Positions 46,802 to 56,276 of a DNA stretch of 64,000 nucleotides are shown piece after piece. This stretch comes from Phaeobacter sp. HF9A (lineage in GTDB: Bacteria; Pseudomonadota; Alphaproteobacteria; Rhodobacterales; Rhodobacteraceae), in assembly GCF_011806385.1 (NCBI RefSeq), contig NZ_JAATOX010000002.1:1-64000 (forward strand), written 5' to 3'. Position 1 is the first letter of the stretch, and each line of letters starts with the position of its first letter. The notes under the pieces were generated by a model. That model had not been told where the DNA came from. It worked only from the letters and a program-made list of their open reading frames with translations, and did not search any database. Made by a program: the position numbers and the translations under genes.

Positions 46802-47779
46802 ATGACACTTGGTACAAAAATCGCGTGGGACGATACCGTCCTGCCCTTCCAGCTTGATGCATCCGATATGCGGGGCCGCGTGGCGCGGCTGGATGGCGTG
46901 TTGGACGGCATTCTGAAACAGCACGACTATCCGCAGGTGGTCGAGGCGCTGGTGGCGGAGATGGCGCTGCTGACCGCGCTGATCGGCCAGACCATGGCGC
47001 TGCGCTGGAAGCTCTCCTTGCAGGTGCAATCCAAGGGGGCGGTCCGCATGATCGCAACCGATTATTACGCGCCGACGAAGGAGGGCGAGTCCGCCCGTAT
47101 CCGCGCCTATGCCAGCTATGATGCCGAGCGCCTCACCGATGGTGCGCCCTTTGATCAAGTGGGCGACGGCTACTTTGCGATCCTGATTGATCAGGGCGAG
47201 GGCACCCAGCCCTATCAGGGGATCACGCCGCTCGCCGAAAAGTCGCTGTCCAGCTGCGCCGAAGCCTATTTTGCGCAGTCCGAACAGCTGCCGACCCGTT
47301 TTGAGCTCAGCTTTGGAAAATCGTCGGAACCGGGCAACCCGGAACATTGGCGCGCCGGTGGCATCATGCTGCAACATATGCCCAAGGCCTCGCCCTTTGC
47401 CGCGCAGCAAGAGGGCAGCGGCGAGGTTCTGAAAGCGTCGGATCTGGTTTCCGGCGACGAAGAAGAAAACTGGAACCGGGTCAATATGCTGCTGCAAACG
47501 GTCGAGGATCTGGAACTGATCGGCCCCTCCGTGTCGCCCAGCGAGCTGCTGCTGCGCCTGTTTCACGAGGAACGCCCGCGTGTCTATGATGCGCAATCGG
47601 TCCGTTTTGGTTGCACCTGTTCCGAGGAGCGCGTCCGCCAGAGCTTGTCGATCTACTCCGCCAAGGACATCAAGACGATGACCACTGACGAGGGACGGGT
47701 GACCGCGGATTGTCAGTTCTGCGGTGCTCATTACGACCTGGACCCCGCCACGCTGGGCTTTGACGCCACAAAGGAATGA
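46802..47779 (+). CDS. hslO: Hsp33 redox-activated chaperone
   Basis: Cytosolic holdase activated by oxidation of a zinc centre. The 325-residue protein has the C-terminal zinc-binding cysteines as CTCS and CQFCG (C-x-C and C-x2-C), and an N-terminal domain starting after a short extension. It is preceded by AAGGAAA and a heat-shock-like promoter candidate. The stop overlaps an alternative start of the next NUDIX gene, and a hslO-NUDIX-cca operon follows. Confidence 0.94.
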   Translation: MTLGTKIAWDDTVLPFQLDASDMRGRVARLDGVLDGILKQHDYPQVVEALVAEMALLTALIGQTMALRWKLSLQVQSKGAVRMIATDYYAPTKEGESARIRAYASYDAERLTDGAPFDQVGDGYFAILIDQGEGTQPYQGITPLAEKSLSSCAEAYFAQSEQLPTRFELSFGKSSEPGNPEHWRAGGIMLQHMPKASPFAAQQEGSGEVLKASDLVSGDEEENWNRVNMLLQTVEDLELIGPSVSPSELLLRLFHEERPRVYDAQSVRFGCTCSEERVRQSLSIYSAKDIKTMTTDEGRVTADCQFCGAHYDLDPATLGFDATKE

Positions 47780-47784
47780 CCGCT

Positions 47785-48384
47785 ATGTCTGCGCTTGCGG
47801 ACCATATCACCACAGCGCTGACGCGTGAGGGCGGGGCAACATCCGATTTCGACCTGAACCCGGATGTTGTCTTGCCCGCCGGGCGCAAGCTGCGGGCCGC
47901 GAGCGTGTTGCTGGCGATCGAGACCTATGGCGCGGAGCCTTCGGTGATCCTGACCAAGCGTTCCTCAGCCCTGAAACACCACCCGGGGCAGATCGCCTTT
48001 CCCGGGGGCAAGCAAGACGCCGGTGATCGCGATGTCATTGATACGGCATTGCGCGAAGCCTGGGAGGAAATCAGCCTGCCGCGGGATCTCCCCCGTATTC
48101 TGGGCACCATGCCCGCGCATGAGACGGTGACCAGCTTTCAGGTCACGCCGATCGTGGCGCTGATTGACCGCCCATTTGAGACCCGCGCCGAAGCGGGCGA
48201 AGTGGCCGAGGTCTTTCGCACGCCGCTTGCCCATGTGCTCGATACATCCCGCTATCGGGTTCAGTCCCGCCATTGGCGCGGGGTGGAGCGGCGCTATTTC
48301 GTGGTGCCATTCGGCCCCTATTATATCTGGGGGGCCACGGCGCGTATGCTGCGCAATTTCGCCGCCCTGATGGAGAGCGCATGA
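47785..48384 (+). CDS. NUDIX CoA pyrophosphatase-like protein
   Basis: A 199-residue NUDIX protein of the CoA-pyrophosphatase (NudL/YeaB) type, which cleaves CoA to 4'-phosphopantetheine and 3',5'-ADP. The family-specific LTKRSSALKHHPGQIAFPGGK (near residues 56-76) precedes the NUDIX box GDRDVIDTALREAWEEISL. I choose the ATG at 47785, 9 bases after AAGGA, over the ATG at 47776 that overlaps the hslO stop. It overlaps cca by 4 bases. Confidence 0.85.
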   Translation: MSALADHITTALTREGGATSDFDLNPDVVLPAGRKLRAASVLLAIETYGAEPSVILTKRSSALKHHPGQIAFPGGKQDAGDRDVIDTALREAWEEISLPRDLPRILGTMPAHETVTSFQVTPIVALIDRPFETRAEAGEVAEVFRTPLAHVLDTSRYRVQSRHWRGVERRYFVVPFGPYYIWGATARMLRNFAALMESA

Positions 48385-49535
48385 GAATCGACCAGCCCTG
48401 GCTCCATGCGCCATCAACACGCGCAGTCTGCGAGGCGCTGACTGCCGGGGGGGGCGAGGTCTATTTTGTCGGGGGATGCGTGCGCAACGCTTTGCTCGGC
48501 GAGCCTGTTTCCGACCTTGATCTGTCGACCAACATTCTGCCGCAGGAGGTTGTCGAGTGTGCGGACCGCGCTGGGCTCAAGGCGATTCCTACGGGCATCG
48601 ACCATGGCACGGTGACTGTGGTCGCCGAGGGCATTCCCTATGAGATCACCACCTTCCGCAAGGATGTCGCGACCGACGGACGGCGCGCGGTCGTCGCCTT
48701 TGCCAGCGATATCGCGGAGGATGCGCGACGCCGCGATTTCACCATGAACGCGATCTATGCGCGCCCCGATGGCACGGTCGTGGATCCGCTGGGCGGCCTG
48801 CCGGATCTTCAGGCGCGCAAAGTGGTCTTTATTGGCACTGCCGAAAATCGCATCCGCGAGGATTACCTGCGCATCTTGCGGTATTTCCGTTTTCACAGCT
48901 GGTACGGCAACGCCGCTGACGGTTTTGACCCGGAGGCGCTGGCCGCGATTGCCGAAAACCTGGACGGGCTCGACCAACTCTCCCGCGAACGTGTCGGAGC
49001 CGAGATGGTGAAACTGCTGAATGCCACTGATCCCGCGCCGGCGGTGGCGGTGATGCGGCAGATCGGGGTTCTGGCGCATGTTCTTCCGGGCGCGGATGAT
49101 CGCGCCCTCGCGCCCCTGATCCACTTGGAGGCGGACCTGCCCACAGAGGCGGAGACCCGCCTCGCGGCGCTGGGCGGCGAAAACCTGCGCGATCACCTGC
49201 GCTTGAGCAAGGCCATGGCGGCCCGAGTTGAGCTGCTGCGTGACCTCGCTGTGGGCGGACAATCCTCGGCGGAGGTCGCCTATCGCCACGATGCCGAGAC
49301 CGCGCGGCGGGCGATGCTTCTGCGGTCGGCTCTGCTTGAAATGCCTCTAGATGCCAATTTAGAGACTGATATCGAGCTGGGCGCCACGGCTCGGTTTCCG
49401 ATCAAGGCCAAGGATCTGATGCCCTATGTGCAGGGCGCGGCGCTGGGCCAAACGCTCCGGGAGTTGGAGGCCGCCTGGATCGGGTCCGGTTTTGCCCTCA
49501 CGCGCGCGGATCTACTGGCAAAGCTTCGCCTGTAG
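48381..49535 (+). CDS. cca: CCA tRNA nucleotidyltransferase / poly(A) polymerase family
   Basis: Adds or repairs the CCA end of tRNAs. The 384-residue class II enzyme has the nucleotidyltransferase signature YFVGGCVRNALLGEPVSDLDL, the DFTMNAIYA motif, and RIREDYLRILRYFRF. The first motif has VRN where most members have VRD. The start is the ATG overlapping the NUDIX stop; the upstream extension to 48273 lies inside that gene. It ends the hslO-NUDIX-cca operon. Confidence 0.92.
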   Translation: MRIDQPWLHAPSTRAVCEALTAGGGEVYFVGGCVRNALLGEPVSDLDLSTNILPQEVVECADRAGLKAIPTGIDHGTVTVVAEGIPYEITTFRKDVATDGRRAVVAFASDIAEDARRRDFTMNAIYARPDGTVVDPLGGLPDLQARKVVFIGTAENRIREDYLRILRYFRFHSWYGNAADGFDPEALAAIAENLDGLDQLSRERVGAEMVKLLNATDPAPAVAVMRQIGVLAHVLPGADDRALAPLIHLEADLPTEAETRLAALGGENLRDHLRLSKAMAARVELLRDLAVGGQSSAEVAYRHDAETARRAMLLRSALLEMPLDANLETDIELGATARFPIKAKDLMPYVQGAALGQTLRELEAAWIGSGFALTRADLLAKLRL

Positions 49536-49628
49536 CCTGCTCCGGATCACATCCAGAATGTCGTGACAGGAAAAGCGTGACAAACTGAGTTTCGCGCGCT
49601 ACCTCTATGCGTGTATCGCTGAACATGC

Positions 49629-49671
49629 AGGAGGAATGCTGATGTATTACGGGGTCTGGAACGACGACTGA
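49629..49671 (+). CDS. Possible micro-ORF / leader peptide before the ABC exporters
   Basis: A perfect AGGAGG (49629-49634) is followed 7 bases later by an ATG at 49642 encoding MYYGVWNDD and a TGA at 49669 (an in-frame ATG two codons earlier is too close to the ribosome site). It lies 101 bases upstream of the first ABC gene. The ribosome site is stronger than that of most genes here. A GGTGGC/GCCGCC hairpin can form just downstream. A regulatory leader peptide is plausible but unproven. Confidence 0.35.
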
Positions 49672-49772
49672 CATCGCTGTCCAACCCGTAGGGTGAACCG
49701 GTGGCTGGCGCCGCCGTAATTTGCCATGCGCATCACTTTCCAAGATTATTGCTCAATTGATGGAGCATCCGC

Positions 49773-51611
49773 ATGTTTCGCTTTTTCGAAAATCTCGTAG
49801 ACCCCTATTGCGACTATCCCGAGGACGACCGCCCGCCAACGCGCCTCTGGCCCTTCCTGCGCACCTACGCGCGCCCTTTCAAGATGGTGTTCTGGTACGC
49901 CGGGCTGATGTCCGTCGTCGTCGCCGCCGTGGAGATCGGGCTGATCTCCTACATGGGGCGCGTGGTCAATGTGCTGTCCGGGCCGCCAGCCGAGGTCTGG
50001 GCCAGCCACGGCACAGAGCTGATATTGGTCGCCCTGTTTATTCTCTGTGTGCGTCCAGTCTTGCAGCTGATCGACGTGCTCTTGCTGAACAACACGATCC
50101 TGCCGAACTTTGGCACCCTGATCCGGTGGCGTGCGCATAAACATGTTTTGCGGCAATCGGTTGGCTGGTTCGAGAATGACTTTGCCGGTCGGATCTCCAA
50201 CCGGATCATGCAGACCCCGCCCGCCGCCGGAGAGGTGGTGTTTCAGGTCTTTGACGCGATCACTTTTGCGCTGGCCTATCTGGTCGGCGCGGCGGTGCTG
50301 CTCTGGAGTGCGGATCCAAAGCTGATGTTGCCGCTGGTGATCTGGTTTGCGCTTTATGCGTTGCTGATCAAATGGACGATTGCGCGGGTCGGGCCGGCCA
50401 GCCAGGCGGCCTCTGACGCGCGGTCCTTGGTCAATGGGCGGGTGGTGGACAGCTACTCCAACATTCACTCGGTGAAGATGTTCGCTCATCACGAGCGCGA
50501 GCTGTCCTATGCCAAGGAGGCCATCGACGAGACGCGCAGGACCTTCCTCACTGAAATGCGCATATATACCATCATGGATGCGACCCTGGTGATGCTGAAC
50601 GGGCTGCTCATCGTCGGGGTTGTGGGCTGGGGGATTGCGCTTTGGATGCAAGGGCTTGCCTCTGTCGGGGTGGTCGCCGCCGCCACCGCGCTGACGCTGC
50701 GGCTCAACGCCATGACCGGTTGGATCATGTGGGCGCTGACGACGTTCTTTCGCCAGCTTGGTGTTGTCGCCGAGGGGATGGAAACCATCGCCCAGTCGAT
50801 CGACCTTGTGGACGCCAAAGATGCGCGCCCCTTGCAGCTGCAACAGGGTGAAATCAGCTTTGACAGCGTGTCGCATCACTATGGGCGTGGTGCGGGCGGG
50901 CTTGATGAGCTGCAACTGACCATTCGCCCGGGCGAAAAAGTCGGCCTGGTGGGGCGCTCAGGTGCTGGCAAATCGACCCTGGTGAAACTGCTTTTGCGGT
51001 TTTACGACAGCGAAGGTGGCCGCATTCTGATCGACGGGCAGGATATCGCCAAGGTGACGCAGGACAGTTTGCGCCAAAATATCGGGATGGTGCAGCAGGA
51101 TAGCTCGCTGTTGCACCGTTCGGTCCGCGATAACCTGCTCTATGGTCGGCCAGAGGCAACAGAGGAAGAGATGATCGCCGCCGCCCGCAAGGCGCATGCG
51201 CATGAGTTCATCCTCGACCTGAAAGATCCGGAGGGCCGTCGCGGATATGATGCGCATGTGGGCGAACGCGGGGTGAAACTCTCCGGTGGGCAACGTCAGC
51301 GGGTCACCCTGGCGCGCGTGATCCTCAAGGACGCGCCGATCCTGCTCCTGGACGAGGCGACCTCTGCGCTCGATTCCGAGGTGGAAGCCGCCATTCAGGA
51401 AACCCTCTATGGCATGATGGAGGGGAAAACTGTTATCGCTATCGCGCACCGGCTCTCTACCATCGCGCAGATGGACCGTATTCTGGTTCTGGACGCGGGA
51501 AAGATCGTCGAGGAAGGCAGCCACGAGGCGCTTTTGTCGACGGGGGGCCTATATGCAGAATTCTGGGCGCGCCAGTCTGGTGGGTTCCTGAACGTAGAGG
51601 CAGCAGAATGA
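49773..51611 (+). CDS. ABC exporter half-transporter, first of a pair
   Basis: A 612-residue ABC half-exporter with an N-terminal six-helix membrane domain (about 30-310) and a C-terminal nucleotide-binding domain. The NBD has Walker A GRSGAGKST, signature LSGGQ, and Walker B ILLLDEATSALDSE, all intact. It overlaps the second transporter by 4 bases and is the same length, so the two probably form a heterodimer. Substrate is unknown; lipid, peptide or drug export are all possible for this class. Confidence 0.92.
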   Translation: MFRFFENLVDPYCDYPEDDRPPTRLWPFLRTYARPFKMVFWYAGLMSVVVAAVEIGLISYMGRVVNVLSGPPAEVWASHGTELILVALFILCVRPVLQLIDVLLLNNTILPNFGTLIRWRAHKHVLRQSVGWFENDFAGRISNRIMQTPPAAGEVVFQVFDAITFALAYLVGAAVLLWSADPKLMLPLVIWFALYALLIKWTIARVGPASQAASDARSLVNGRVVDSYSNIHSVKMFAHHERELSYAKEAIDETRRTFLTEMRIYTIMDATLVMLNGLLIVGVVGWGIALWMQGLASVGVVAAATALTLRLNAMTGWIMWALTTFFRQLGVVAEGMETIAQSIDLVDAKDARPLQLQQGEISFDSVSHHYGRGAGGLDELQLTIRPGEKVGLVGRSGAGKSTLVKLLLRFYDSEGGRILIDGQDIAKVTQDSLRQNIGMVQQDSSLLHRSVRDNLLYGRPEATEEEMIAAARKAHAHEFILDLKDPEGRRGYDAHVGERGVKLSGGQRQRVTLARVILKDAPILLLDEATSALDSEVEAAIQETLYGMMEGKTVIAIAHRLSTIAQMDRILVLDAGKIVEEGSHEALLSTGGLYAEFWARQSGGFLNVEAAE

Positions 51612-53446
51612 ACCTGGCAAATATGATCGACGCGTTTCAGCCCGCAAAGGGCCCCCCGCCGCAAAGGTTGGGGGCCTTTATCGGCTGGTGCCTGTCGGGG
51701 GCCTGGCCGATGTTGCTGGTTGCGGCGCTCTGTTCGGCCCTGGCCGGGGGGATGGAGGCGGGCACCGCCTATATCCTTGGTTTGGTTATAGATACGGCAA
51801 TCGCCAGCGGGCCTGATGGTTTCTTTTCCAACAATCTGGCGACCATCCTCGGGGCGCTGGCCTTTTTCCTGCTGCTGCGCCCGGTTCTGTTTGGGCTTTC
51901 TGCGGCTTCCAACGCGATCATCGTGCAGCCCAATGTCGGCCCGCTTGTGCTGTCCCGCCTGACCCGCTGGACTCTGGGGCAATCGGTGCGGTTCTTTGAC
52001 GATGATTTCGCGGGGCGGATTGCGCAGAAACAGATGCAGACCTCCAATGCCGTGACCAACGTGGCAGTGGAGATCATCAACGTTGTCGCCTTTGCGCTGG
52101 CGTCGCTGGTGGGGGCGCTGATCCTGCTTGGGGCGGTTGATCTGCGCATAACGCTGTTGTTTCTGGTCTGGCTGCTGGCCTATTTCGCGCTGATCCGATG
52201 GTTTCTGCCGCGCATCCGTGAACGCTCTGCCGGGCGGGCCGGAGCGCGCGCCAATGTGACGGGGCAGGTGGTGGACACGATCACCAATATCAAGACGGTG
52301 CAGCTCTTTGCCCATGCCGATCACGAAGAACGCGGCGCGCAGGATGCGATGGTCACATTCCGCGACAAGGCGCTGTCCTTTGGCTATCTTTCGGCGTCGT
52401 TTCGGTTCTGCCTGATGGCGCTGGCGGGGGTCTTGCCGGTGTTCCTGATCGGCGCGACGCTTTGGCTCTGGCAGACGGGTGGCGCCACTGAGGGCGATAT
52501 CGTTGCTGCCGGCGCGGTCTCCATCCGCATTGCGCAGATGACCGGTTGGGTCAGCTTCACCTTGATGGGGATTTACTCCAACGTCGGCGAGATTGAAAAC
52601 GGCATGAAGACTCTGGCGCGGCCGGATCGGATCGAGGATGCCGAGGGCGCGCGGGATCTGGAAATCAGCCAGGGCGAGATCGTGTTTGACGGTCTGAGCT
52701 TTGCCTACGGACGGGATATCGGCGGGATATCGGACATTTCTCTGACCGTTCATGCGGGCGAAAAACTCGGGATCGTCGGGGCCTCTGGTGCCGGAAAATC
52801 GACCTTGGTTTCTCTTCTCCTGCGGCTCTATGAAACGGAATCTGGGCGTATTTTGATTGATGGAGCGGATATTGCAACCGTCGCGCAAAACAGCCTGCGC
52901 AGCCAGATCGGCATGGTGACGCAGGAAACCGCGATGTTCAATCGCTCTGCCATGGCGAATATCCTCTATGGTCGCCCCGAAGCCAGCGAGGCGGAGGTTA
53001 TTGCCGCCGCCGAGGCCGCCGAGGCGCATGAGTTCATCGCCAATCTGGAAGACGGGCAGGGGAACACGGGCTATGACGCCTATCTGGGCGAACGGGGAGT
53101 GAAGCTCTCGGGCGGGCAGAGGCAGCGGATTGCCCTGGCCCGTGCGATCCTGAAAGACGCGCCGATCTTGGTGCTGGACGAAGCGACCTCAGCTTTGGAT
53201 TCCGAGGTGGAAGCCTCGATCAAATCGGCCCTGTCGCGGGTGATGGAGGGCAAGACGGTTCTGGCAATCGCGCACCGTCTCTCGACACTGGTTGAAATGG
53301 ATCGGATCATCGTCATGGATGCGGGGCGGATCGTCGAACAGGGCAGTCACGAGGAACTGCTGGCGCGACAGGGGCTTTATGCGCGGTTCTGGGACCGGCA
53401 ATCTGGTGGGTTTATCGGCACCGAGGCGGAAGAGGCGGCGGAGTAA
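51608..53446 (+). CDS. ABC exporter half-transporter, second of a pair
   Basis: A 612-residue ABC half-exporter similar along its length to the preceding gene, indicating an old tandem duplication (for example both have FALA-LVGA in the membrane domain and ERGVKLSGGQRQR in the NBD). Walker A GASGAGKST, signature LSGGQ and Walker B ILVLDEATSALDSE are intact, so both ATP sites of a heterodimer should be catalytic. Its start overlaps the stop of the first gene. Confidence 0.92.
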   Translation: MNLANMIDAFQPAKGPPPQRLGAFIGWCLSGAWPMLLVAALCSALAGGMEAGTAYILGLVIDTAIASGPDGFFSNNLATILGALAFFLLLRPVLFGLSAASNAIIVQPNVGPLVLSRLTRWTLGQSVRFFDDDFAGRIAQKQMQTSNAVTNVAVEIINVVAFALASLVGALILLGAVDLRITLLFLVWLLAYFALIRWFLPRIRERSAGRAGARANVTGQVVDTITNIKTVQLFAHADHEERGAQDAMVTFRDKALSFGYLSASFRFCLMALAGVLPVFLIGATLWLWQTGGATEGDIVAAGAVSIRIAQMTGWVSFTLMGIYSNVGEIENGMKTLARPDRIEDAEGARDLEISQGEIVFDGLSFAYGRDIGGISDISLTVHAGEKLGIVGASGAGKSTLVSLLLRLYETESGRILIDGADIATVAQNSLRSQIGMVTQETAMFNRSAMANILYGRPEASEAEVIAAAEAAEAHEFIANLEDGQGNTGYDAYLGERGVKLSGGQRQRIALARAILKDAPILVLDEATSALDSEVEASIKSALSRVMEGKTVLAIAHRLSTLVEMDRIIVMDAGRIVEQGSHEELLARQGLYARFWDRQSGGFIGTEAEEAAE

Positions 53447-53549
53447 TGCGCGGCTCTGGTCCGCTGAGGCTGGAGAATATTCATTTCCGAGCCAGAACGT
53501 GCGGCGTTTCCACCTTTTGCAGGGACGCATCTCGCGCTAAGGCAAGGGC

Positions 53550-54797
53550 ATGACAAACGCAGCCAGAACCACAGCAACGATTGACCGATTGGGCCATCAG
53601 GGCGATGGAATTGCCCCCGGCCCCCTCTATGCGCCGCGCACGCTTCCGGGCGAGGTGATCAGCGGCATCGCCGAGGGGCAGAGCCTGAGTGATATCCGCA
53701 TTGAAACCCCTTCCGGGGATCGCGTGCAGGCGCCTTGCCGCCACTATAAATCCTGCGGCGGCTGCCAGTTGCAGCACGCCAGCGATGATTTTGTGGCTGA
53801 GTGGAAGAGCGATGTGGTGCGCAACGCGCTGGCATCACGCGGGTTAGAGACGGAATTTCGCCCCATCCTGACCTCGCCTGCGCGGTCGCGTCGCCGGGCG
53901 ACACTCTCGGTCAAACGCACCAAGAAGGGCGCCATGGCTGGGTTCCATGGCCGCGCGTCCGACATCATTACCGCCATTTCCGATTGTCACCTGCTTGCGC
54001 CCGAGCTGATGGCGGCGATCCCGGTGGCGGAGGATCTGGCGATGATCGGGGCCAGCCGCAAGGCGCCGCTGGCGGTTACCGTGACCACCTCGAACATGGG
54101 GCTCGACGTTCTGGTGAAGAACGGCAAACCGCTGGACGGGCCGCTGCGGATTGAACTCGCGCAGGCGACCGAGCGGCACAAGCTGTCGCGGCTGACCTGG
54201 GACGATGAACCCATCGGCATGGAACAGCCCCCCATGCAAAGCTTTGGCCCGGCACAGGTCTGCCCGCCTCCGGGCGCATTTCTACAGGCCACGCCGGAGG
54301 GTGAAGCGGCGCTGGTCGCGGCGGTGCAGGAGATTGTCGGCGATGCGCGTCGCGTGGCCGATCTCTTTGCGGGCTGCGGGACGTTTTCACTGCCCTTGGC
54401 GCAGCGCGCAGAGGTGCACGCGGTGGAAGGCGAGCGCGCCATGATGCAGGCGCTGGAGCAGGGCTGGCGCAAGGCAAAGGGGCTGCGCAAGGTCACCACC
54501 GAAACCCGGGATCTGTTTCGCAACCCGCTTCTGCCCGAGGATCTCAACCCCTTTGGCGCTGCGTTTGAGGCCGTGGTCATCGACCCCCCGCGCGCCGGAG
54601 CCGAGGCGCAGGTTGCCGAGCTTGCCAAGGCCCGCGTGCCGGTCATTGCCTATGTGTCCTGTAATCCGGTGAGCTTTGCCCGTGATGCAGAAACCCTTGT
54701 TGCGGCGGGATATCGGCTGAATTGGGTACAGGTTGTTGACCAGTTCCGATGGTCCACCCATACCGAACTTGCCGCCAGCCTGACACTGACCCGATAG
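53550..54797 (+). CDS. TRAM-domain class I RNA m5U methyltransferase family protein
   Basis: A 415-residue RumA/RlmD-type enzyme expected to form 5-methyluridine in rRNA or tRNA. An N-terminal TRAM-like region is followed by the 4Fe-4S cysteines CRHYKSCGGCQLQH (residues 62-75 region) and a later cysteine in ISDCHL, SAM motif ADLFAGCGTFSLPLA, and the catalytic VSCNPVSFARD. Whether it targets U747 or U1939 cannot be told from sequence. It is monocistronic or read with the downstream channel gene, 21 bases away. Confidence 0.87.
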   Translation: MTNAARTTATIDRLGHQGDGIAPGPLYAPRTLPGEVISGIAEGQSLSDIRIETPSGDRVQAPCRHYKSCGGCQLQHASDDFVAEWKSDVVRNALASRGLETEFRPILTSPARSRRRATLSVKRTKKGAMAGFHGRASDIITAISDCHLLAPELMAAIPVAEDLAMIGASRKAPLAVTVTTSNMGLDVLVKNGKPLDGPLRIELAQATERHKLSRLTWDDEPIGMEQPPMQSFGPAQVCPPPGAFLQATPEGEAALVAAVQEIVGDARRVADLFAGCGTFSLPLAQRAEVHAVEGERAMMQALEQGWRKAKGLRKVTTETRDLFRNPLLPEDLNPFGAAFEAVVIDPPRAGAEAQVAELAKARVPVIAYVSCNPVSFARDAETLVAAGYRLNWVQVVDQFRWSTHTELAASLTLTR

Positions 54798-54818
54798 CGC
54801 CCAAGGAGAGCTGCCAGT

Positions 54819-55604
54819 ATGATCAACCGCCTGAACTCCGTGCTGGAGAGTCCCAGCTTTGGCCGTTTCATCACCGCGGTCATCCTGCTGAACGCTGTGA
54901 CCCTGGGGCTGGAAACGTCCGATATGGTCATGGCCCATGCGGGCGGCTTTGTGCATCTGGTGGATAATCTCTGCCTGCTGATCTTTGTCCTGGAGATTGT
55001 CAGCAAGCTGATCGTGCGGCGGCTGTCCTTCTTCCTCAGTGGCTGGAGCGTTTTCGATTTTCTGATCGTCGGGATTTCGCTGGTGCCGGGCGCCGAAGGC
55101 TTCTCGGTGCTGCGGGCCTTGCGGATCTTGCGGGTGCTGCGCGTGGTCTCGGTGGCGCCGCGCCTGCGGCGGGTGGTCGAAGGCTTCATCACCGCGCTGC
55201 CGGGCATGGCTTCGGTGTTCCTGCTGATGGCGATCATTTTCTACATTGGCTCTGTCATGGCGACCAAGCTGTTTGGTCATAGTTTCCCGGAATGGTTCGG
55301 CACCATGGGGCGTTCCGCCTATTCCCTGTTCCAGATCATGACATTGGAAAGCTGGTCCATGGGCATCGTGCGCCCGGTGATGGAGATCTACCCGCACGCT
55401 TGGGCCTTCTTTGTGCCCTTCATCATGGTGACGACCTTTGCGGTGGTGAACCTCCTGGTGGGTCTGATCGTGAACTCCATGCAGGATGCCCATTCCGAAG
55501 AGGCGGGCGAACGCACCGATGCCTATCGCGATCAGGTGATGTCGCGGCTTGAGGCGATCGAGACGCACCTGGAACGGATCCAGAGCAGCTCGACGCAAAA
55601 GTGA
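54819..55604 (+). CDS. Bacterial voltage-gated sodium channel (NaV, NavSp-like)
   Basis: A 261-residue six-helix ion channel that would assemble as a homotetramer. S4 has four gating arginines at R99, R102, R105 and R108 (LRALRILRVLR), and the pore loop carries the sodium-selective filter TLESWS at residues 175-180. S6 ends in NLLVGLIVNSMQDAH and the C-terminus forms a coiled coil (MSRLEAIETHLERIQ). The filter and overall size match BacNav proteins such as the one from Ruegeria (Silicibacter) pomeroyi. The roles proposed for BacNavs include motility, pH and chemotaxis; none is shown by neighbours here. Confidence 0.93.
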   Translation: MINRLNSVLESPSFGRFITAVILLNAVTLGLETSDMVMAHAGGFVHLVDNLCLLIFVLEIVSKLIVRRLSFFLSGWSVFDFLIVGISLVPGAEGFSVLRALRILRVLRVVSVAPRLRRVVEGFITALPGMASVFLLMAIIFYIGSVMATKLFGHSFPEWFGTMGRSAYSLFQIMTLESWSMGIVRPVMEIYPHAWAFFVPFIMVTTFAVVNLLVGLIVNSMQDAHSEEAGERTDAYRDQVMSRLEAIETHLERIQSSSTQK

Positions 55605-55678
55605 TTATCAAATTCGTATAAAATTTGCTGTAGTGCCCAAAAAGAGCACGAAGCCAGTCAGAGCGGACAGAAAAGAAA

Positions 55679-56194
55679 ATGCACAGGCGTACATTTGGGG
55701 TGGGCATCTTGGCTGCCCTTGGCACAGCGGGCTGTTCGAGCGGCCCACATGTGTCGCGGTATAACGGGCCTCCGGTTACATCCATTGTGGTGAACAAAGG
55801 CGCGCGAAAACTGTATCTGCTGAACGAGCACACGGTGCTGCGGGAGTATCAGGTCGGGCTTGGCTTTGCGCCGCTTGGGCATAAGCAGCTGGAGGGCGAT
55901 GGCCGCACGCCGGAGGGCACCTATCTGATCGACCGCCGCAATCCGCGCAGCAAGTATCATCTGTCGCTGGGCATTTCTTATCCAAATGCGGCCGACCGGG
56001 CTGCGGCGCGTGCGCTGGGGGTTCGACCGGGCGGTGATATCTTTATTCATGGCGAGCCCAACAGCCGCGAGGATCGCAAGCGCGCGGCACGGGTTCAGGA
56101 CTGGACTGCAGGATGCATCGCCGTGCGCAACGAGGAGATCGAGGAGATCTGGTCGATGGTGACGGATGGAACCTTGATCACCCTGCGCCCCTAG
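55679..56194 (+). CDS. L,D-transpeptidase (YkuD) lipoprotein
   Basis: A 171-residue periplasmic enzyme likely to cross-link peptidoglycan or attach protein to it. A lipobox GTAGC puts the lipidated cysteine at C19. The YkuD active site is H124 in IFIHGEPN and the nucleophile C146 in DWTAGCIAVRNEEI. Substitution of the usual S/T-x-G-C-IR/GCIRM form by AGCIAV is minor. The upstream 74 bases are AT-rich and may hold the promoter. It ends at a bidirectional terminator. Confidence 0.9.
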   Translation: MHRRTFGVGILAALGTAGCSSGPHVSRYNGPPVTSIVVNKGARKLYLLNEHTVLREYQVGLGFAPLGHKQLEGDGRTPEGTYLIDRRNPRSKYHLSLGISYPNAADRAAARALGVRPGGDIFIHGEPNSREDRKRAARVQDWTAGCIAVRNEEIEEIWSMVTDGTLITLRP

Positions 56195-56221
56195 ATCGGC
56201 CTTCCGAGAGGGTGATCAACA

Positions 56222-56254
56222 AAAAAGCCGCGTCTCATGTGAGCGCGGCTTTTG
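56222..56254. terminator. Bidirectional terminator
   Basis: AAAAGCCGCG pairs with CGCGGCTTTT around TCTCATGTGAG. T runs follow on both strands, serving the L,D-transpeptidase on the plus strand and the CAP gene on the minus strand. Confidence 0.88.
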
Positions 56255-56276
56255 CTATTTCTGGAGGCTGGCGATC

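Noticed and set aside
51407-53029. 540-codon open frame antisense to the second ABC transporter
   Set aside because: It is a shadow of the transporter gene, Gln/Arg/His-rich, with no domain.
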